Notes under the pieces: generated by a model
Seen by the model: only the letters and a program-made list of their open reading frames with translations
The model's database searches: none
What the model was told of the DNA's origin: nothing
Position numbers and translations under genes: made by a program
Shown here: one piece after another, positions 8,610 to 17,122 of the stretch
Layout: every line of letters starts with the position of its first letter
Numbering within the stretch: position 1 is the first letter of the stretch
Assembly: GCF_014650075.1 (NCBI RefSeq)
Contig: NZ_BMUG01000003.1
Coordinates: 434,001 to 498,000 of the forward strand
Origin: Streptomyces microflavus
GTDB lineage: Bacteria; Actinomycetota; Actinomycetes; Streptomycetales; Streptomycetaceae
DNA: 64,000 bases
Reading direction: 5' to 3'

Positions 8610-9725
8610 TCAGGCCACGAGCAGGCGGAGGCCGAGCTCCGCCGTATCGAGGGCGACCAGGTCGCGATTGCGCTCGGCCCACCGGCCCGAGGAGAGGTCG
8701 TCGCGGAGCCTGTCCACGGCCCGCTGCTCGGCCTCCGGCCCGACTCTGGTCCATACGGACACCGCGCGGCGCACCTCTTCGTCCAGGTACGCCTCGGGCC
8801 GGCGCCAGTGCGCCTCGAAGAAGCCGTCGGCGCAGTCCCACGGGATGAGCACCGGCTCGGCGCTGCCCCCGATCGCGCGGGTCATATCGGCCGGCGACGG
8901 CCAGTCGACCAGCAGTCCGGCGAATTCCGGCAGGTAGTCGCGCGTGAGCCAGAACCGCTCCAGCCACCCGGTCGTACTGGCGTCGTAGGTGAACACCACC
9001 ACGCGGCGGGCCACGCGCCGCATCTCGCGCAGGCCCGCGATCGGGTCCTGCCAGTGATGCACCGTGCTGAAGGCCATCGCCGCGTCGAAGGCCCCGTCCT
9101 CGAACGGGAGGCTCTCCGCAGCGGCGGCCACGCACCGGGCCGCCCCCGCAGGACGCTGCGCCCGCATGACCGCCGACGGCTCCACCGCCGTGACCTCGCG
9201 GTCCGGGGGTTCGTAGGAGCCGGTGCCGGCCCCCACGTTCAGTACCGTGCGCGCATCCCCGAGCGCCTCCCAGACCTTCGCGGCAATACGCGGCTCGGTG
9301 CGCCGCGTCGCCGGGTAGGCCGACCCGATGGCGTCGTACAACTGGGCTCCGAACACTTTGAGTTGCTCCTCCGGTGCTGTCCTGATCCCCACGGCCCGTG
9401 CCTCCAGTTCCCTGTCGATGGCGCGCACCATGGCGCCGGCGCTGTCGCGCTGGTCCAGCAGCAGGCCGCGCAGCCGGCGCAGGTGCGCGACCGCGTCGGT
9501 GGCCGGGTCGTCGACCAGCTCCGTGATCTCGCGCAGTCCGAAGCCCAGCCGCCGGTAGGCGAGCACCTCCCGGAGCCGCTCCACGTCGCCCGCCGAGTAC
9601 GCCCGGTACCCGGCCGAGGTCCGCGCGGACGGTCGCACGAGGCCGATGTCGTCGTAGTGATGCAGCGTGCGGACGCTCACGCCGGCCAGTTCGGCCACGC
9701 GCCCCACGGTCAGTTGCTCCTCCAT
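8610..9725 (-). CDS. MerR-type regulator fused to a class I SAM-dependent methyltransferase
   Basis: 371-residue two-domain protein. Residues 1-75 are a MerR winged helix-turn-helix (LTVGRVAELAGVSVRTLHHYDDIGLVRPS) with the following coiled coil to about 115. From about 120 the sequence is a class I methyltransferase with motif I VLNVGAGTGS (161-170) and later FDAAMAFSTVHHW and LREMRRVAR. In place of the usual effector domain there is an enzyme, so the protein may sense SAM or a methylated small molecule. ATG at 9723-9725. Convergent with the esterase. The frame is continuous, with no sign of a recent frameshift at the junction. Confidence 0.85.
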   Translation of the reverse strand: MEEQLTVGRVAELAGVSVRTLHHYDDIGLVRPSARTSAGYRAYSAGDVERLREVLAYRRLGFGLREITELVDDPATDAVAHLRRLRGLLLDQRDSAGAMVRAIDRELEARAVGIRTAPEEQLKVFGAQLYDAIGSAYPATRRTEPRIAAKVWEALGDARTVLNVGAGTGSYEPPDREVTAVEPSAVMRAQRPAGAARCVAAAAESLPFEDGAFDAAMAFSTVHHWQDPIAGLREMRRVARRVVVFTYDASTTGWLERFWLTRDYLPEFAGLLVDWPSPADMTRAIGGSAEPVLIPWDCADGFFEAHWRRPEAYLDEEVRRAVSVWTRVGPEAEQRAVDRLRDDLSSGRWAERNRDLVALDTAELGLRLLVA

Positions 9726-9826
9726 GGCGCAGACTGTGCGGCATCACGCCACGTGAGGGTCAAGCGCGCCGCCCCGGAAACCGCGCACGGCTCCACCGCC
9801 GCGTCGCCAGGAGCTGGCCGGCCCGG

Positions 9827-10239
9827 TCAGGGCTGCGGCAGCCGGTCCGCGGCCGTGGGCGAGCGCCGCTCGTCGAGCCAGAAGAGATAGGCCCGGAGAT
9901 GCGCGGCCAGTTCTCCGTCGAGGTACGCCGCGCAGGCTTCCCCCGCAGCCGCCGTGCCCTGGCCCGACTTCTCGTCGTCGGCATCCCAGACCGGGCGCCG
10001 GGCTGCCAGATACGCCGTGACCCGGGCCCGGTCGCGCCACCATTCCCGTACCGTTTCCGGCGTCCAGTGGTCATCGCCGTCACAGCCGTAGGCGGAGAAC
10101 ACCTCTCGTGAAGCACGAGCGCCGGGGCAAAGATCCGGCCGGTACCGCAGTTGTCGGTGTCGGCCCCGTAGAACGCACCGGGCACGTTGAGCCACTGCCG
10201 GGCCGCCCCACGGTTCCGGATCGACCGCAGATCGGCCCG
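9827..10239 (-). pseudogene. Frameshifted remnant of a small conserved actinobacterial protein
   Basis: Two pieces in different frames read as one protein. The upstream piece (about 10239 down to 10105) gives QWLNVPGAFYGADTDNCGTG and APALVLHE. The downstream piece (from about 10099 to 9827) gives YGCDGDDHWTPETVREWW and ends AYLFWLDERRSPTAADRLPQP. I recall intact relatives with both blocks in one frame and about 30 residues between them, which would make this an internal deletion plus frameshift near 10100-10104. No good start codon exists upstream, where a TAA lies at 10240-10242. Function of the family is unknown. Divergent from the PPOX gene. Confidence 0.6.
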
Positions 10240-10252
10240 TTAGGGTCGAGGT

Positions 10253-10912
10253 ATGACGACAACCCTTGCCGACAGCGCCTTCGACTCGCTCCGCCTCGAC
10301 GCCGTGTCCGACCTGGAGGCGCTGCGCCGGGCCTACGAACTCCCCAAGGCCACGGCATTGCGCAAGCAGATGACCGAACTCACCGATCAGACGCGGCGGT
10401 TGATCGGCTGCTCGTCGCTCGTCCTGGTCGCCAGCGCGGACGCCGAGGGCAACTGTGACGTCTCCCCGCGCGGCGGCCCCGCCGGGTTCGTCGCCGTCCT
10501 GGACTCACGGACGGTGGTGATACCGGACGCGACCGGCAACAAGCGGCTGGACACCCTGCAGAACGTCATCGCCACCGGACGGGCCGGGCTGCTGTTCGTC
10601 ATCCCGGGGCGCACCACGACGCTCAGGGTGAACGGCCGGGCCTGCGTCTCCACCCGCCCGGAGCTGCTGTCGCAGCTGACCGCCGTGGGCAAGCCGCCGG
10701 CCAGTGCGCTGGTGCTGGGGATCGAGGAGGTCTACCCGCACTGCCCCAAGTCGCTGCTGCGCAGCGGGGCCTGGAAGCCGGAGCAGTGGCTGTCGGCCGA
10801 TGCCCAGCCGACCTCGGCCGAGGTGACGCTGGCCCAGCTGCGGATGCCGGAGCTGGCGATCGCCGACATCGAGCGGACGGAGGCGGAATCGCTGAAGTAC
10901 CGGTACGAGTAG
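10253..10912 (+). CDS. FMN-dependent PPOX-type flavoprotein (MSMEG_1061-like)
   Basis: 219-residue split-barrel flavoprotein related to pyridoxamine 5'-phosphate oxidase. Recognisable blocks are CSSLVLVASADAEGNCDVSPRGGP, VVIPDATGNKRLDTLQN, GLLFVIPGRTTTLRVNGRA and the C-terminal HCPKSLLRSGAW. Members bind FMN or F420 and reduce or oxidise unknown small molecules in the cytoplasm. ATG at 10253 sits only a few bases after GAGGT and about 12 bases after a TTAGGGT element, so the message may be nearly leaderless. Divergent from the decayed gene at 9827-10239. Confidence 0.85.
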   Translation: MTTTLADSAFDSLRLDAVSDLEALRRAYELPKATALRKQMTELTDQTRRLIGCSSLVLVASADAEGNCDVSPRGGPAGFVAVLDSRTVVIPDATGNKRLDTLQNVIATGRAGLLFVIPGRTTTLRVNGRACVSTRPELLSQLTAVGKPPASALVLGIEEVYPHCPKSLLRSGAWKPEQWLSADAQPTSAEVTLAQLRMPELAIADIERTEAESLKYRYE

Positions 10913-10954
10913 CGGGCCCGCCGGTGATCCCGGCACCAACAGCGTTGCGGGGCG

Positions 10955-11005
10955 GTGCACCCGGTATATCGATGCACCTGGTACGTCGGTGCACCTAGTA
11001 CGGCG
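10955..11005. repeat. Three imperfect 17-bp tandem repeats, core TGCACC
   Basis: Units at 10955-10971, 10972-10988 and 10989-11005 share the pattern RTGCACCYRGTAYRKCG. They lie in the 82-bp gap between convergent genes, and the third unit contains the stop codon of the lipoprotein gene. They could be a protein-binding array, a processed 3' structure or a slippage product. Confidence 0.8.
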
Positions 11006-12026
11006 GCAGCCGCAGTGCCCCCGTGCCCTCGCGTACGTCGTGCACGATGCGGATCTTCCCCACCGGGTTGCCGTGCTCGTCCGCGGTCACCAGGACCGCG
11101 TCGTCGCTGTTGTCGCAGCGCCCCCGCTCGCCCGGCTCGGGGCAGAAGAGCAGATAGCCGGTCTGGCGGTCGATCCGGCCCGGCTCCAGGCGCCAGACCC
11201 ACTGGTAGGTGCTCATGACCACGTTCGGGTAGGTGGCGCGCAGCTCCTCCCGTACGGCGTCCTGCACCGTCTTTCCGAACGCCTGGCTCTCCTTGAACGG
11301 GCGGACCGCCCGGGCGCTGCCCGCCGTGTCGACCTGTCCGTCCGCGATGTCGTAACTGGCCGAATAGTAGGAGTGCTTGGTGAGCGAGCCGACCAGTTCG
11401 CTGCGGGTCAGGCGCATCATGGTGGGCCAGGAGTCCTTGCCCCGGCTGCGCTTCCCGGCGACGGCGGGGGAGACCACGTTCACGTACGAGGCCTTCGCCT
11501 TCGCGAGCGGGCTGTCGGCTCCGCTCGCCGTGACCCAGCGCTGGACGCAACCTCCGATGTCGGCGAGGACCCGCTCCACGGTGGCATTGGTGAGTTCGGC
11601 CACGACGTACGGCGGCGTGCCGGTCGGGCCCAGGGCGATGACCTCGTAGCCGCACGCGTCGAACGCGTCCCGCAGGGTGCGGAACGCGGCCGCGTCCGAC
11701 CGCCCGCGCGCCACGGCTTCGGTCAGCGCCCCGGCGCAGTCCTTGCGGTCGCAGGTGCCCTTGTCCGCGTCGATGCGCAGCCGGACCACGGCGTCCCGGT
11801 CGTCGGCCACCGCGAAGGTGACCTCGGAGCCTCCGGTGCCCGGGAAGAGCGTGCGTGCCCCGATCGCCTTGATCCGGCCGGGGAAGTGCTTGTCGGCCAG
11901 TTCCTCCGCCGCCCGGCGGTCCTCCTTGGTGGTCACCACCCCGCAGGCGCCGGCCAGTGCGAACAGCGACCCCGCCAGTACGCAGGTGACGGCGGCTCTC
12001 CACTGCTTGCGGCGTGATCCGGCCAT
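10995..12026 (-). CDS. Predicted secreted lipoprotein of unknown function
   Basis: 343 residues. A basic start (MAGSRRKQWR), hydrophobic core and lipobox LAGAC put the lipidated cysteine at about residue 28, so it should sit on the outer face of the membrane. The mature part has several cysteines (KGTCDRKDC, DACGYE, GGCVQRW, FCPEPGERGRC) that could pair. I do not recognise a domain. ATG at 12024-12026 follows GGAG by 7-8 bases. Divergent from the secreted protease, with nearly 300 bases between the start codons. Confidence 0.75.
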   Translation of the reverse strand: MAGSRRKQWRAAVTCVLAGSLFALAGACGVVTTKEDRRAAEELADKHFPGRIKAIGARTLFPGTGGSEVTFAVADDRDAVVRLRIDADKGTCDRKDCAGALTEAVARGRSDAAAFRTLRDAFDACGYEVIALGPTGTPPYVVAELTNATVERVLADIGGCVQRWVTASGADSPLAKAKASYVNVVSPAVAGKRSRGKDSWPTMMRLTRSELVGSLTKHSYYSASYDIADGQVDTAGSARAVRPFKESQAFGKTVQDAVREELRATYPNVVMSTYQWVWRLEPGRIDRQTGYLLFCPEPGERGRCDNSDDAVLVTADEHGNPVGKIRIVHDVREGTGALRLPPY

Positions 12027-12188
12027 GGTCTGCTCCTCGGGGTGGTGCTGCCTGTGTTCCTGTGACAGTAGGACCGGCCTCCGCGGGCGGGATGAGTACG
12101 CCTACTCAAACCGGGGTGCGGGGCGTCTCCGCCGCCCGTGCGGGACGGCCTCCGTACAGCTCCTCCGGACCGCCTCGCGTCATTGGCA

Positions 12189-12244
12189 TGGACCTGCCTA
12201 TCGAACTCCGCTACAGTCCGGGACGGCGCATGAGAGCGCTCTCA
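12189..12244 (+). promoter_or_regulatory. Protease promoter with a LacI-type palindrome at about +7 to +20
   Basis: A -35-like TGGACC (12189-12194) and a -10-like TACAGT (12212-12217) are 17 bases apart. The perfect 14-bp palindrome TGAGAGCGCTCTCA lies at 12231-12244, just past the expected transcription start. It shares the GAGAGCGCTCTC core with sites at 13695, 14995 and 24388, differing only in the outermost pair. The position fits repression by the LacI protein encoded at 23278-24366. Confidence 0.7.
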
Positions 12245-12322
12245 AGGACTCGTTCCGGATGCGCTCCCGGATGCCTCCCGTTCCACCCCCACGTCGCTGG
12301 AACAACAGGAAGGGTCACTCCC

Positions 12323-13471
12323 TTGAGACACGCAACCGTTCTGCGGACCGGTCTGTCCGCGCTCCTGGTCCTCGGTGCCTGGACCGCCGTCGGCCCGACG
12401 ACCGCCTCCGCCGCCCCCACCGACTCCGTCGCGGAACTCCCCGCCTCCGCGGCCCTGCTCTCCGCCATGCAGCGCGACCTCGGCCTGACCGAGGGGCAGG
12501 CCCGCACGCGGCTGGCCGAGGAGAAGGCGGCGACGGCCCTGGAGCCGAAGGCCCAGCGCGCCGCGGGATCCGCCTACGGCGGGTCCTGGCTAGACCCGGC
12601 GACCGGCGAGCTGACCGTGGCGATCACGGACGCCGGCAAGGCCGGTGCCGTACGGGCCACCGGCGCGCAGACCCGGATCGTCGAGCACTCGGCGGCCCAG
12701 CTCGACGCCACCATGAAGCGCATCGACGCCCTGAGCGCGCCGGACGGGGTGGCCAGTTGGCGCGTCGACCCCGCGACCAGCCGCGTCGTCGTGAACGTCG
12801 TCGCCTCCGAGCAGGGTGACAACGATGTCCGCGACTTCGTGGCCAAGGCCCGCAAGGCTGGGCCCGTCACGGTGGAGCGGACGGCCGAGGCCCCGCAGAC
12901 CTTCGCCGCGGGCACGGTCGGCGGCGACCCGTACTACACCGGCAACGTCCGCTGCTCGATCGGCTTCTCGGTCCACGGCGGCTTCGTCACCGCCGGGCAC
13001 TGCGGGGGCACCGGTCAGCAGGTCCGGGGCTGGGACAACTCCTACATCGGCAACTTCCAGGGCTCGTCCTTCCCCGGTGACGACTACGCCTGGGTGAACG
13101 TCGGCAGCGGCTGGTGGACCGTCCCGGTCGTCCTCGGCTGGGGCACCGTCTCGGACCAGCTGGTCCGCGGTTCGAACGAGGCCCCGATCGGCGCCTCGAT
13201 CTGCCGCTCCGGCTCCACCACGCGCTGGCACTGCGGTCGCGTCCTCGCCAAGAACGAGACCGTCAACTACAGCCAGGGTGCTGTGCACCAGATGACCAAG
13301 ACCAGCGTCTGCGCCCAGGGCGGCGACTCCGGCGGCTCGTTCATCAGCGGCGACCAGGCCCAGGGTGTGACCTCGGGCGGCTGGGGCAACTGCACCAGCG
13401 GCGGTGAGACCTGGTATCAGCCGATCAACGAGATCCTCAACCGGTACGGGCTGAGGCTGCACACCGCGTGA
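12323..13471 (+). CDS. Secreted S1 family serine protease, streptogrisin-like with alpha-lytic prodomain
   Basis: 382-residue preproprotease. Signal peptide to about residue 30 (ending TASAAP), then a long prodomain (about 31-195, with SAQLDATMKRIDAL and WRVDPATSRVVV) that acts as a folding chaperone, then the chymotrypsin-like protease. The triad is visible as His in TAGHCGG, Asp in DDYAWV and Ser in GDSGGS. Cysteines in CSIGF/GHCGG and others fit streptogrisin disulfides. The TTG at 12323 is chosen because AGGAAGGG precedes it by about 8 bases and the signal peptide starts there. Likely controlled by the palindrome at 12231. Confidence 0.9.
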   Translation: MRHATVLRTGLSALLVLGAWTAVGPTTASAAPTDSVAELPASAALLSAMQRDLGLTEGQARTRLAEEKAATALEPKAQRAAGSAYGGSWLDPATGELTVAITDAGKAGAVRATGAQTRIVEHSAAQLDATMKRIDALSAPDGVASWRVDPATSRVVVNVVASEQGDNDVRDFVAKARKAGPVTVERTAEAPQTFAAGTVGGDPYYTGNVRCSIGFSVHGGFVTAGHCGGTGQQVRGWDNSYIGNFQGSSFPGDDYAWVNVGSGWWTVPVVLGWGTVSDQLVRGSNEAPIGASICRSGSTTRWHCGRVLAKNETVNYSQGAVHQMTKTSVCAQGGDSGGSFISGDQAQGVTSGGWGNCTSGGETWYQPINEILNRYGLRLHTA

Positions 13472-13476
13472 TCCGG

Positions 13477-13550
13477 GGGAGCCGGCCGTCCGGCTCCCGA
13501 CGGTGAGTGCGACAGGTCCACGAGCGGCCCCGCCCCCGGGCGGGGCCGCT
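13477..13550 (+). terminator. Two hairpins after the protease gene
   Basis: First a 9-bp stem GGGAGCCGG/CCGGCTCCC (13477-13498, loop CCGT), then a stem AGCGGCCCCGCCC/GGGCGGGGCCGCT (13523-13550) followed by TTCC. Together they should end transcription of the protease. Nothing gene-like is seen between here and the promoter at 13654. Confidence 0.7.
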
Positions 13551-13653
13551 TCCGTGTGCCGGTCGCCGGTCGCTTCCCGGGCAATTCGGCACCCACCGCC
13601 GCCATCTGCTCCCCGCCCCAACGCCCTTTGTGCAGCGCATCGTTCACAAGCTA

Positions 13654-13708
13654 TTGACACCCTCTCAGCCTCGACGCAACACTGACACCGCCTTGGAGAG
13701 CGCTCTCC
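13654..13708 (+). promoter_or_regulatory. DUF1996 gene promoter with a LacI-type operator
   Basis: A consensus -35 TTGACA (13654-13659) and a weak -10 near 13678-13683 (AACACT, 18-base spacing). The perfect 14-bp palindrome GGAGAGCGCTCTCC is at 13695-13708, at about +5 to +18. This is the same promoter-operator geometry as at the protease gene. The start codon is 135 bases further down, so the leader is long. Confidence 0.75.
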
Positions 13709-13842
13709 CAGTCAGTCTCCGGCGGATTTCCCGCCTCGGGGACGCAAGGGGGCGGCGCCTCTTCCCGGCTGCACCGCCCAGCTCAACTCTCCCCCCACCG
13801 TGCACCCGATGTGCATGGATGCAGAGCGGCATGGAGGTCCGC

Positions 13843-14949
13843 ATGACGGCAAGATTCAGCAGAACGACCCTGGTGTCCGCGCTGATCGTGGCGACCGCCC
13901 TGGCCCTGGTGGCCATGGGGCTGACCGCGATCACGAACGCCGGGGCCACCGCCCCCGACTCCGCGGCCGCTCCGCCCGCTGCGGCGTCCCACGTCATGAA
14001 GGGGCACACGATGGCGGCGGCCAAACCCGTGGCCTTCGGTGACGACCCCGACGGAGACGGGTACATCCCGGCGAACCCGCCGGTCACCGGTGTGGAACCG
14101 TCCCAGGAGATACCCCCGCACCGCTACTTCCACGAGTTCCAGGCCAACTGTTCGGTCACCCACACCGCCCCGGACGACCCGATCGTCTACCCGGGCCGGG
14201 CCGGTGCGTCCCACGACCACACGTTCATGGGGAACAGGACCACGAACGCGAGCAGCACGACCGCCTCGCTCGGCGCGGGCGGGACGGCTTGCGTGGCGCC
14301 GGGTGACCGCTCCGCGTACTGGATGCCCACCCTCTTCAACGGGAACGAGGAGATCCGCCCGACCGGACCGCAGGTCATCTACTACAAGGCCGGAGTCACC
14401 GACTACCGCACGGTCCGGCCCTTCCCCAAGGGTCTGCGGTTCGTCGTCGGCAGCCCGACCCAGACCAAGGAGGAGTTCCGCGACCACCCCGGCTCGGTCG
14501 AGGGGTACGAGTGCGGCGAGAGCTTCCACAACTACGACATCCCGGCGACCTGCCCCACCAGCCGGGACACCCAGCTCAACCTCCGTATGCAGGCGCCCAG
14601 TTGCTGGGACGGCAAGTACCTGGACACCCCTGATCACAAGGCCCACATGGCCTATCCGATCGTGATGGGTGCCAACCAGGACGTCTGCCCGACGAGTCAC
14701 CCGGTCGCCCTGCCGATGATCGAGTTCAAGATGGCGTGGCCGGTCAACGGAGACATGTCGCAGGTGAGACTGGCCAGCGGGGCCGGCCACTCCTTCCACT
14801 ACGACTTCTTCAACGCCTGGGACGACGCCACGCTGAACGCCCTGGTCGGCCACTGCGTCGTCGGTGGTCTCCAGTGCAACGCCCGCGGTTACGACGAGAA
14901 CAACCCGGGCCGGGGCGCCGCTCTGGACGAGAACTACGAGCTGCCCTGA
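13843..14949 (+). CDS. Secreted DUF1996 domain protein
   Basis: 368 residues. Signal peptide at the N-terminus (MTARFSRTTLVSALIVATAL, hydrophobic to about 28), then an Ala/Pro-rich stretch and the DUF1996 domain from about residue 75. The domain shows the typical FHEFQANCSVTHTAPDDPI, SHDHTFMGNRTTNA, YWMPTL, CPTSHPVALP and FHYDFFNAWDD blocks with many His, Asp and Cys. The family occurs mainly in fungi and streptomycetes and has no firmly assigned activity. ATG at 13843 follows GGAGG by 5 bases. The shared operator and the glycosidase downstream suggest a role in polysaccharide use. Confidence 0.88.
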   Translation: MTARFSRTTLVSALIVATALALVAMGLTAITNAGATAPDSAAAPPAAASHVMKGHTMAAAKPVAFGDDPDGDGYIPANPPVTGVEPSQEIPPHRYFHEFQANCSVTHTAPDDPIVYPGRAGASHDHTFMGNRTTNASSTTASLGAGGTACVAPGDRSAYWMPTLFNGNEEIRPTGPQVIYYKAGVTDYRTVRPFPKGLRFVVGSPTQTKEEFRDHPGSVEGYECGESFHNYDIPATCPTSRDTQLNLRMQAPSCWDGKYLDTPDHKAHMAYPIVMGANQDVCPTSHPVALPMIEFKMAWPVNGDMSQVRLASGAGHSFHYDFFNAWDDATLNALVGHCVVGGLQCNARGYDENNPGRGAALDENYELP

Positions 14950-14960
14950 CCCACCCGTAG

Positions 14961-15009
14961 GCGCTCTCCCGCATGGGTGCACCCTGCCCATGGGGGAGAG
15001 CGCTCTCCC
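14961..15009 (+). promoter_or_regulatory. LacI-type operator within a larger inverted repeat
   Basis: The perfect 16-bp palindrome GGGAGAGCGCTCTCCC is at 14994-15009. A half-site GCGCTCTCCC at 14961-14970 pairs with its left arm (14994-15003), and the bases between also pair partly (GCATGGG with CCCATG), so the RNA can fold into a hairpin just after the DUF1996 stop. CGCTCTCCCGCAT occurs twice as a direct repeat (14962 and 15001). It may serve as a terminator for the upstream gene and as an operator for the glycosidase. Confidence 0.7.
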
Positions 15010-15069
15010 GCATCCGCCCCCCACCCCCACCTCCTTCCCCCCTGCACTTCTGTGAGGAGTCCTTCCCCC

Positions 15070-16839
15070 ATGAACAACCTCCCCCCTCTCCGGCGTTCAT
15101 CCCGTATACGGCGCCGAGCCACCGCCCGCCTCGCCGCCGCCGCTCTCCTGGCCGGCGCCGTGGCCGCCCTCCCGGTGCCCGCCGCCCACGCGGCCGGCAG
15201 CATCGTGAAGGTGACCGGCTCCCAGGGCGACTGGCAGCTGACCGTGGACGGTTCGCCGTACACCGTGAAGGGCCTGACCTGGGGCCCGTCCGTCGCGGAT
15301 GCCGGGCAGTACATGCCCGATGTGAAGTCGATGGGTGTCAACACGATCCGTACGTGGGGGACCGACGCCACCACGAAGCCCCTCCTGGACACCGCGGCGG
15401 CCAACGGCATCAAGGTGATCGCCGGGTTCTGGCTGCAGCCCGGCGGCGGCCCCGGCAGTGGCGGCTGCGTGAACTACCTGACGGACACCGCCTACAAGAA
15501 CGACATGCTCGCCGAGTTCCCCCGGTGGGTGGAGACGTACAAGGACCATGAGGGTGTCCTCATGTGGAACGTGGGCAACGAGTCGGTGCTCGGGCTGCAG
15601 AACTGCTACAGCGGCGAGGCCCTGGAGCAGCAGCGGGACGCGTACACCTCGTTCGTCAACGAGATCGCCAAGAAGATCCACGACGTCGACCCGAACCACC
15701 CGGTGACCTCGACCGACGCCTGGACCGGGGCGTGGCCGTACTACAAGAAGAACGCGCCCGACCTGGACCTGTACGCCGTGAACTCCTACGACGCCGTCTG
15801 CGACATCCGCTCCACCTGGGAGAGCGGCGGCTACGACAAGCCCTACATCGTCACCGAGGGCGGGCCGGCCGGTGAGTGGGAGGTGCCGGACGACGCCAAC
15901 GGCGTACCGGAGGAGCCCACCGATGCGGCGAAGGCCGCCGGATACAAGAGTGCCTGGGACTGTGTCGACGGCCACCCGGGGGTCTCGCTCGGGGCGACGC
16001 TCTTCCACTACGGCACCGAGTACGACTTCGGGGGCGTGTGGTTCAACCTGCTCCCCGCGGGCCAGAAGAGGCTCTCGTACTACGCGGTGAAGGAAGCGTT
16101 CGGCGCCGACACCTCCGGCGACAACACTCCGCCCGTCATCAGCGGGTTCGACGTCGACAACGCCTCCGCCGTCCCGGCCGGCCGGACGTTCCGGGTCAGC
16201 ACCTCCGTCACCGACCCGGACGGCGACGCGCTCACCCACCAGGTGCTGTTCAGCTCCAAGTACCTCGACGAGAACGGCAGCCTGACGGAAGCGGAGTTCA
16301 CCGACCGCGGCGACGGCACCTTCGACGTGACCGCCCCGGACCGGCTCGGCGTCTGGAAGGTCTACCTCAAGTCGACGGACGGCCGGGGCAACGTCGGCAT
16401 CGAGACCAAGTCCTTCAAGGTGGTGCCGCCGCAGGTCGACGGGGTCAACCTGGCGCTCGGCAGGACGGCCACGGCCTCGACCCACCAGGCGGACAGCACC
16501 GGCTGCCCCTGCCCGGCGGCCAACGCCGTCGACGGTTCCTTCGACACCCGCTGGGCCAGTGAGTGGGCCGACCAGCAGTGGATCCAGGTCGACCTGGGCT
16601 CCACCACCTCCTTCGACCACGTCCAGCTGGCCTGGGAGGCCGCCTACGCCAAGGGCTACACCGTCCAGACCTCCACGAACGGCCAGGACTGGACCACCGT
16701 CCACACCGAGACCGCGGGCAACGGCGGCATCGACGACATCGGGGTGGCCGGAAGCGGCCGCTACGTCCGGGTGAACACCACGGAGCGCGGCACCCCGTGG
16801 GGCAACTCGCTCTACGAGTTCGGCGTCTACCGCGGCTGA
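15070..16839 (+). CDS. Secreted clan GH-A-like glycoside hydrolase with C-terminal CBM32 (F5/8 type C) domain
   Basis: 589 residues. Signal peptide to about 41 (VPAAHA). Residues ~45-370 form a TIM-barrel-like catalytic domain: LTVDGSPYTVKGLTWGP, then WNVGNES with the probable acid/base Glu171, and IVTEGGPAGEW with the probable nucleophile Glu263. About 380-455 is an Ig-like module and 460-589 a discoidin/CBM32 domain (VNLALGRTATAS, WIQVDLG, RYVRVNTTERGTPWGNSLYEF). The family is not certain; GH2-, GH5- or GH72-like glucan-active enzymes share this motif layout. ATG at 15070 follows GAGGAG. Controlled by the operator 61 bases upstream. Confidence 0.82.
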   Translation: MNNLPPLRRSSRIRRRATARLAAAALLAGAVAALPVPAAHAAGSIVKVTGSQGDWQLTVDGSPYTVKGLTWGPSVADAGQYMPDVKSMGVNTIRTWGTDATTKPLLDTAAANGIKVIAGFWLQPGGGPGSGGCVNYLTDTAYKNDMLAEFPRWVETYKDHEGVLMWNVGNESVLGLQNCYSGEALEQQRDAYTSFVNEIAKKIHDVDPNHPVTSTDAWTGAWPYYKKNAPDLDLYAVNSYDAVCDIRSTWESGGYDKPYIVTEGGPAGEWEVPDDANGVPEEPTDAAKAAGYKSAWDCVDGHPGVSLGATLFHYGTEYDFGGVWFNLLPAGQKRLSYYAVKEAFGADTSGDNTPPVISGFDVDNASAVPAGRTFRVSTSVTDPDGDALTHQVLFSSKYLDENGSLTEAEFTDRGDGTFDVTAPDRLGVWKVYLKSTDGRGNVGIETKSFKVVPPQVDGVNLALGRTATASTHQADSTGCPCPAANAVDGSFDTRWASEWADQQWIQVDLGSTTSFDHVQLAWEAAYAKGYTVQTSTNGQDWTTVHTETAGNGGIDDIGVAGSGRYVRVNTTERGTPWGNSLYEFGVYRG

Positions 16840-16900
16840 CCCTGCCGGGCGGCGAGACCTGCCGCACCGTTCTCTCCCCGCTGCCGGTGCGGTGGGACAG

Positions 16901-16936
16901 GCCGTGGCGGCCACGGAAATCCGTGGCCGCCACGGC
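16901..16936 (+). terminator. Perfect 16-bp hairpin after the glycosidase
   Basis: GCCGTGGCGGCCACGG pairs fully with CCGTGGCCGCCACGGC around an AAAT loop, followed by CTTCCCCTTT. It is a very stable rho-independent-type terminator for the glycosidase gene. Confidence 0.88.
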
Positions 16937-17028
16937 CTTCCCCTTTGTGCCGGGACCCCTTCCAGCGAGCCCTCGGCCTCGTGGCGCTCAAGGCCGCCGC
17001 CGCGCAGCCGGTCGTCGCCACCACGTGA

Positions 17029-17074
17029 AAAGGCTCCCGGCCGTGGCGGCGAACCACCACGGCCGGGAGCCTTT
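17029..17074 (-). terminator. Perfect 18-bp hairpin ending the ABC/beta-glucosidase operon
   Basis: AAAGGCTCCCGGCCGTGG pairs with CCACGGCCGGGAGCCTTT across a 10-base loop. On the minus strand the stem ends in CCTTTTC, so it terminates the operon that ends at 17123. Being symmetric it can also stop rightward transcription. Confidence 0.88.
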
Positions 17075-17122
17075 CGGGCGACGCCAACAGTGTGACGACA
17101 GGCCCTGGGCAGGAAGAGGTAC

